Below, one piece after another: positions 60,120 through 64,000 of a DNA stretch of 64,000 bases (position 1 is the stretch's first letter; each line of letters opens with the position of its first letter). A program made the translations under genes and the position numbers. The DNA is from Anaerolineales bacterium. Lineage in GTDB: Bacteria > Chloroflexota > Anaerolineae > Aggregatilineales > UBA2796. The notes below the pieces were generated by a model. It worked only from the letters and a program-made list of their open reading frames with translations. It searched no databases and had not been told where the DNA came from. The stretch spans positions 1-64,000 of the forward strand of contig JABTTZ010000003.1 of NCBI GenBank assembly GCA_015075625.1. Reading direction: 5' to 3'.

Positions 60120-61667
60120 TTAAGGCACAATGCGATATAGGCGATACCCTTCTGCCCATATCACAATTTGCAAAAATGGCGGGATGTCCTCCCCCCGCCA
60201 CAAAGCAACCAATGGCACAGTATGGGCGGGATCGATCAGGACATGAGTCACCCCATAACGTGCGGCAATTTCCGCGATCCGCTCTGGTGGCGCGTTGGGA
60301 ATAACCACTGCCGAAATGCCGCGAAAGTAGTAGAGGGCGGCGGGATCGTTAAGCATGACCACTGCTCCCGGCGGCACATCCAGCCAGCCATAGGCGCTCT
60401 CCCCGCCCCATGCGGCTGCTTTGCCCGCCGCCGTTGTATAGCTGAGGTACGCCAGCCAAACGAGCGCCGCCCCACTGAAAACCGCCTGTGCCTGCCGCAC
60501 GCGCCAGCGCCGCCACTTTGCCAGCCGAGCAATCACCCCCTCCAAGCCAATGACGCCGAGCGCCGCCCAAAAGGGGACGAGCGCCGCCGCTGAGTGAAAC
60601 AGTCCGCCGCGCATCCCCGAAAAAGGAAAGACGAGCGTCATCAGAAGGTGGAGGGCGGGCATGTAGAGCAGAAATCCGGCGAGGAGCGGATCACGCCGCT
60701 GCCGCCATAAGCCGATCACCATGAGCGGTGCAATGAGGATTCCCCCCTCAACGGCGAGGAACGTCTGCGCGTTCAGCGCTAACGCCTCGCCCCGCCCGCG
60801 AAGGATCGCCCCTAGACCTTGTGCGAAAAAGGCGCTTGCCTCAATGCGCGGCGGGTAGTTGAACAGATCGTCATACGTCCGCGCAAAGGCGAGATCAAGC
60901 CCACCAGCGGGAAGAATTGTCCCGGAGATGCTCAGATTGCGGGCAAACCAGGGCGTCATAATCAGAAGGTAGGAAGCAACGCCGATTATTGCCCCGCGCC
61001 ATGCCCGCCCCGTCCGCCAACGTCCCCAAAGTGCGGCAATGACAAGCGCCGCCACAACGAATAGCCCATCGTTACGGGTGAGGTGTGCTAAGCCGCAGCA
61101 GACGCCCGCCCCCGCCCACGCCAGCGTTTTTTCGTGCGCCCGCCCGATCCCGCAGCCAATGAGCGCCAGCGCCGCAAAAACAGCAAAGGGAGCGAAGGTG
61201 GCGGTGGTGAACCAATAGGGAAGAAAATAGCCGCTAAGGAGTGTAACCAGCCCGCTGAGCCACCCAGTGCGGCGCGTCCCTCCCAAACGCCCGCCAAGCC
61301 ACGCGCCAATGAGGGCAAGGGCGATATAGAGCGCCACAAAACCGACCTGCGCCGCTTTGAAGCCAATCCCAAAGATCGCCATCCCCACCGCCGCCACAAA
61401 CGAAGGCATCGGCAGCCAATAGAGGTGGCTTGGGGCGGGGAGCGTCGTTGGATTGCCCAAGTATGTCCAAAGAACGGCGTCGGTCAGCCCTTGCCCGCCA
61501 ACGAGCCGCGCCGCCGCATTGTAGTAATAATAGGCATCGGTGTAGCCCGGATTGTGCAAGGGCGCGGCGGCAGCCACCCCGATGATGAGGGCAAGGGCAG
61601 CCAGAATCAGGTAATCGCGCCGGATAAGGTGGGGGGCGTTAGGTGTGGTCATGGTGTGGGCGCTCAC
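60120..61667 (-). CDS. GT-C family glycosyltransferase (ArnT/GT39-like)
   Basis: 515 residues, about 12 membrane helices. The first extracytoplasmic loop has [17 protein letters not shown] with the catalytic-type Asp, and [18 protein letters not shown] follows. A soluble C-terminal part with [11 protein letters not shown] is present. Members transfer lipid-linked sugars to proteins or lipids. It starts at GTG 61667 (GTGA) overlapping the upstream enzyme's TGA; ATG 61652 is an alternative. Two-gene operon. Confidence 0.85.
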   Translation of the reverse strand: MSAHTMTTPNAPHLIRRDYLILAALALIIGVAAAAPLHNPGYTDAYYYYNAAARLVGGQGLTDAVLWTYLGNPTTLPAPSHLYWLPMPSFVAAVGMAIFGIGFKAAQVGFVALYIALALIGAWLGGRLGGTRRTGWLSGLVTLLSGYFLPYWFTTATFAPFAVFAALALIGCGIGRAHEKTLAWAGAGVCCGLAHLTRNDGLFVVAALVIAALWGRWRTGRAWRGAIIGVASYLLIMTPWFARNLSISGTILPAGGLDLAFARTYDDLFNYPPRIEASAFFAQGLGAILRGRGEALALNAQTFLAVEGGILIAPLMVIGLWRQRRDPLLAGFLLYMPALHLLMTLVFPFSGMRGGLFHSAAALVPFWAALGVIGLEGVIARLAKWRRWRVRQAQAVFSGAALVWLAYLSYTTAAGKAAAWGGESAYGWLDVPPGAVVMLNDPAALYYFRGISAVVIPNAPPERIAEIAARYGVTHVLIDPAHTVPLVALWRGEDIPPFLQIVIWAEGYRLYRIVP

Positions 61668-62872
61668 GGCGACTCCTGACGTAGAATCCCGAACAAAACA
61701 ACGGCGAAGGCGATCAGGACACCTGTCCGCGCCAAAATCGCCATGCCAAAGAGAGGGCGGTAGGCGGCGCTGATCATTCCCTCAGCGTCCGCGCCGATGA
61801 TGAAGATCAGCGGGTATTCGGCAAAACTAAAGAGGGTCAGGGCAAGGGCGAGGATCACCCCGCTGCGGGTGGGAATGGTCAGTAGGATGAGTGGAATCAC
61901 GAGCGCCTGCCATTGGGTACTCCACCCTGCCGACCACAGGTAGAGAAGCGTCACCGTGATGGCGACGAAGGCAACCAGTCCGCGCTCATTGCGCCGCTGT
62001 GAGAAGGCATAAACGGCAGCGCCAATCCCGCCAAAGAATACCAACCGAAATAATGGTGGGATGCGCGGCGGGCTACCGCGTCCATCCTGAATGGCGGCGG
62101 GATCACGGCGATCACCGTTGAATGTCCCGCTCATGAAATTCCCATCGATCAACGCCCACACGGTTTGGAAAGAGGGTTTGACAAACTGTGCGGTGAGCGA
62201 AGGGACACCATAGATTGGGGCAAAGACTAAGATCGCCCCTAAGCCAAACCCCGTCAGGCTGAGGGCAATTCCCGTTGTGCGGAGTGCCAAGCGCGGGGGG
62301 CAAACGCGCCACACCGCCACCAACGCCGCCAATGGGACAAGTTTTGTCAGCGCTCCAAGCGCGATCAGGATGCCCGCTGGCGCATCCCGCTTGGCGATCA
62401 GAAGGCGCAGCGAGCCAAGCAAGAAAAACGTCACCACCCCCTCGAAATTCCAAAAACCGAGGATTAGCGGGGCAGGCATGAGGGCGTATGTCCAGGCAAG
62501 AGTATCCCCCACCGGAATGCCATAAAGCGCCTTCCCAATCCCCCGCACAAGGAGGATATTTCCTACATCAAAGGCGATCAAGACAAGAGCTAACAGATTC
62601 GCATACGAACTAAACCGCCGATCGGAGAGCGCATAAATACCCCCAGATATGAGGGGAATGAGGGGGGGGTATTCGTACCAATAATCGTGATAAGGTAAGA
62701 GTCCTTGTTGGGTGTTTTCAGCAATCCCAAAATGGTAGGCAAAATCGCCGTTGACAGTGATCCCCCGCTCAAGAACGCCCCTTGGCGTTTGGACAAACTG
62801 CGGTGGATGGGCAATGAGAAGCGTCACCCGCAGGGCAACAACGAGATAAAGCAAGGTGCGTAGATCAGGCAT
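61664..62872 (-). CDS. GT-C family mannosyltransferase-like protein
   Basis: 402 residues, about ten membrane helices. GDFAYHFGIAENTQQGLLPY and YWYEYPPLIPLISGGIYAL carry the D/E-x-Y loops of DUF2029/GT87-like enzymes. Polyprenol-sugar donor and a surface-glycan acceptor are inferred. Its stop overlaps the next GT-C gene by 4 bp; the two may build one glycan. Confidence 0.8.
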   Translation of the reverse strand: MPDLRTLLYLVVALRVTLLIAHPPQFVQTPRGVLERGITVNGDFAYHFGIAENTQQGLLPYHDYWYEYPPLIPLISGGIYALSDRRFSSYANLLALVLIAFDVGNILLVRGIGKALYGIPVGDTLAWTYALMPAPLILGFWNFEGVVTFFLLGSLRLLIAKRDAPAGILIALGALTKLVPLAALVAVWRVCPPRLALRTTGIALSLTGFGLGAILVFAPIYGVPSLTAQFVKPSFQTVWALIDGNFMSGTFNGDRRDPAAIQDGRGSPPRIPPLFRLVFFGGIGAAVYAFSQRRNERGLVAFVAITVTLLYLWSAGWSTQWQALVIPLILLTIPTRSGVILALALTLFSFAEYPLIFIIGADAEGMISAAYRPLFGMAILARTGVLIAFAVVLFGILRQESP

Positions 62873-63007
62873 GGGGGGGAAACCTGAAGTGAAGGCGCGG
62901 GGGCGCAGGGTGTGTCATACTTACCAGTATAGCATGAGGGTTACAGGCGTGAACGAAGCTATTGAGAAGGCAGTGAGTTTCGTGATAGGAGCGGCGCACA
63001 GGAATCC

Positions 63008-63805
63008 ATGATCCGGTTTATCCATATCACCGATACGCATGTGAGAGGGGCAGCGGGGTTTGAACTCTATGGGCGAAACGCTTTCGCTTACCTCGAAACC
63101 CTTGTCGATCATCTAAACAGACACACGTTTCCGATTGATTTCGTCCTCCATACCGGGGATGTCGTTGATGATCGCAGCGAGGCGGCTTACCATCTAGCGA
63201 AAACAGCCCTCTCCAAACTGCGTTACCCAATTTACTACGTGGCGGGCAACCATGATGACCCCGCAGCGCTACGCCGTGTGCTGCTGAATAACTCATCAGA
63301 GAACGATCTCGGCGGGCGGTTCGATTACAGCTTCAGTTTAAAGGGAATCACCTTTGCCGTCTTTGATTCACGCGGGGAACGCGACCCCGCTGGTTGGCTA
63401 AGTGAGGAGCAGTTGGCGGCATTGCGCACCCTTTGCACGGCGGATGGCCCGCCGCTGGTTATTGTCCTCCACCATCCGCCGCTGCCACTTGATTCGCAGT
63501 GGATCGATCATGGTGCGGCACTGGCGCTGATGCTGGTGGAAAACCACGCAGCGTTTCGGGCGGCAATCGCCCCGGCGCGGGGACGGCTGCGCGGGGTATT
63601 TTTTGGTCATATTCACCGCGCATATCAGGCATATCACGAGGGGATTCTCTACGCCAGTGCCGCCTCTGCCCTCGCCCAGTTGGAAAGCTACCCGGAACAG
63701 CCCTACCCCAACACCGCACCGGATGAGCCAGCGGGATATAGTATTGTTACGATGACGGGAGAGACAACCATCCTTCGTCATATTTTTTTGCGCCTCCCTT
63801 CATAG
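63008..63805 (+). CDS. Calcineurin-like metallophosphoesterase
   Basis: 265 residues. All five metallophosphoesterase motifs are present: FIHITDTHVRG, TGDVVDDRSE, GNHDDP, LHHPPL, GHIHRAY. It is CpdA/Icc-like and may hydrolyse cyclic nucleotides or other phosphodiesters; the substrate is unproven. The ribosome site AGGAAT lies 5 nt before the ATG. Confidence 0.93.
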   Translation: MIRFIHITDTHVRGAAGFELYGRNAFAYLETLVDHLNRHTFPIDFVLHTGDVVDDRSEAAYHLAKTALSKLRYPIYYVAGNHDDPAALRRVLLNNSSENDLGGRFDYSFSLKGITFAVFDSRGERDPAGWLSEEQLAALRTLCTADGPPLVIVLHHPPLPLDSQWIDHGAALALMLVENHAAFRAAIAPARGRLRGVFFGHIHRAYQAYHEGILYASAASALAQLESYPEQPYPNTAPDEPAGYSIVTMTGETTILRHIFLRLPS

Positions 63806-63856
63806 GGACTGTGTTCACTGGCGATCATACGCCATCTCAAAAAGGAATGCCGCACT

Positions 63857-64000
63857 ATGTTCGAGCAGTATGTCCAGCAATTGAACCACCCAAACGCTGA
63901 TAAGCGCCGAGAAGCGATTTTGTGGTTGGGAAAAAGCGGCGATCCCCGCGCTCTAAAACCGCTTGCCACCGCCTACAAAACAGACCCCGTGAACGATCTC
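63857..64000 (+). CDS. HEAT-repeat protein, N-terminal part (cut by window end)
   Basis: The frame starts at ATG 63857 (AAGGA ~10 nt upstream) and reads MFEQYVQQLNHPNADKRREA, then ILWLGKSGDPRALKPLATAY, the start of a PBS/HEAT-like helical repeat. It is open to the last base. Expected to be an armadillo-type scaffold. Confidence 0.7.
   Translation, partial: MFEQYVQQLNHPNADKRREAILWLGKSGDPRALKPLATAYKTDPVNDL

Noticed and set aside
1-64000. CRISPR array or cas genes
   Set aside because: No regularly spaced 24-40-bp direct repeats and no cas-like products were seen; the repeats found are dispersed palindromes.

Overview
The window looks like chromosomal DNA from a Chloroflexota bacterium, most likely Anaerolineae-like. 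This is an inference from gene content: a DUF3352 secreted protein, a lone BchI-type ATPase, a single-chain GltB, SHOCT/DUF2089 stress genes, GT-C mannosyltransferase-like membrane enzymes, and no visible outer-membrane lipopolysaccharide genes. Most of it is GC-rich and densely coded, in short operons with 4-bp ATGA overlaps. Gaps between operons hold GC-rich palindromic repeats of a few families.

Layout. 1-3.1 kb: 3' end of a penicillin-binding protein overlapping a membrane MutS-like ATPase. 3.1-3.4 kb: two tRNA-Ser genes (UGA, GCU) with a sigma70-like promoter and a strong terminator. 3.4-5.55 kb: an AT-richer graveyard island next to the tRNAs. It holds a serine-recombinase tail, an IS-like end, a frameshifted restriction/methylase fragment, a DUF3644 gene split by a MITE, a broken VapBC pair and an IS5-like transposase tail. 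5.8-7.3 kb: a NACHT-tail/FGE-sulfatase protein lacking its ATPase. 7.4-12 kb: gltB. 12.2-13.5 kb: a BglII/BstYI-like restriction-modification pair whose nuclease has lost its catalytic middle. 13.7-20.5 kb: esterase, Mg-chelatase-like ATPase, UPF0158, DinB, DUF3352 and M16 protease genes.

20.8-25.7 kb: a metal ABC-transport locus with a promoter and a DtxR-type operator; the second permease carries a six-cysteine insertion. 25.6-31.3 kb: WD40 protein, ArsP-like permease, small membrane protein plus aldo/keto reductase, PadR regulator. 31.3-33.6 kb: an unusual sigma factor with an HARE-HTH-like domain and a repetitive acidic tail. 33.8-38.3 kb: CDF transporter, RNase HII and two glycosyltransferases. 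38.4-41.9 kb: methyltransferase, TPR protein and a PyrK/PyrD-like pair lacking dihydroorotate dehydrogenase catalytic motifs. 41.9-45.7 kb: a five-gene operon, four of whose products share a SHOCT-like helical hairpin; one is a beta-solenoid with eight 'IGSD' repeats.

46.4-50.8 kb: folD, peroxiredoxin, a decayed queG, VanY-like peptidase and Lgt-like protein. 50.9-57.6 kb: a partner-switching module (sensor PP2C phosphatase, BMP-type lipoprotein, anti-sigma kinase, STAS protein, response regulator) ending in an M3 peptidase. 57.8-64 kb: M23/SH3/TIM-barrel protein, FKBP, two GT-C enzymes, metallophosphoesterase and a cut-off HEAT-repeat gene.

The best candidates for undescribed biology are the SHOCT/beta-solenoid operon, the PyrK/PyrD-like pair, the sigma factor with the DFDWL-type tail, and the Cys-rich metal permease. 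All functional claims are read from sequence motifs and remembered family features; no database search was run.
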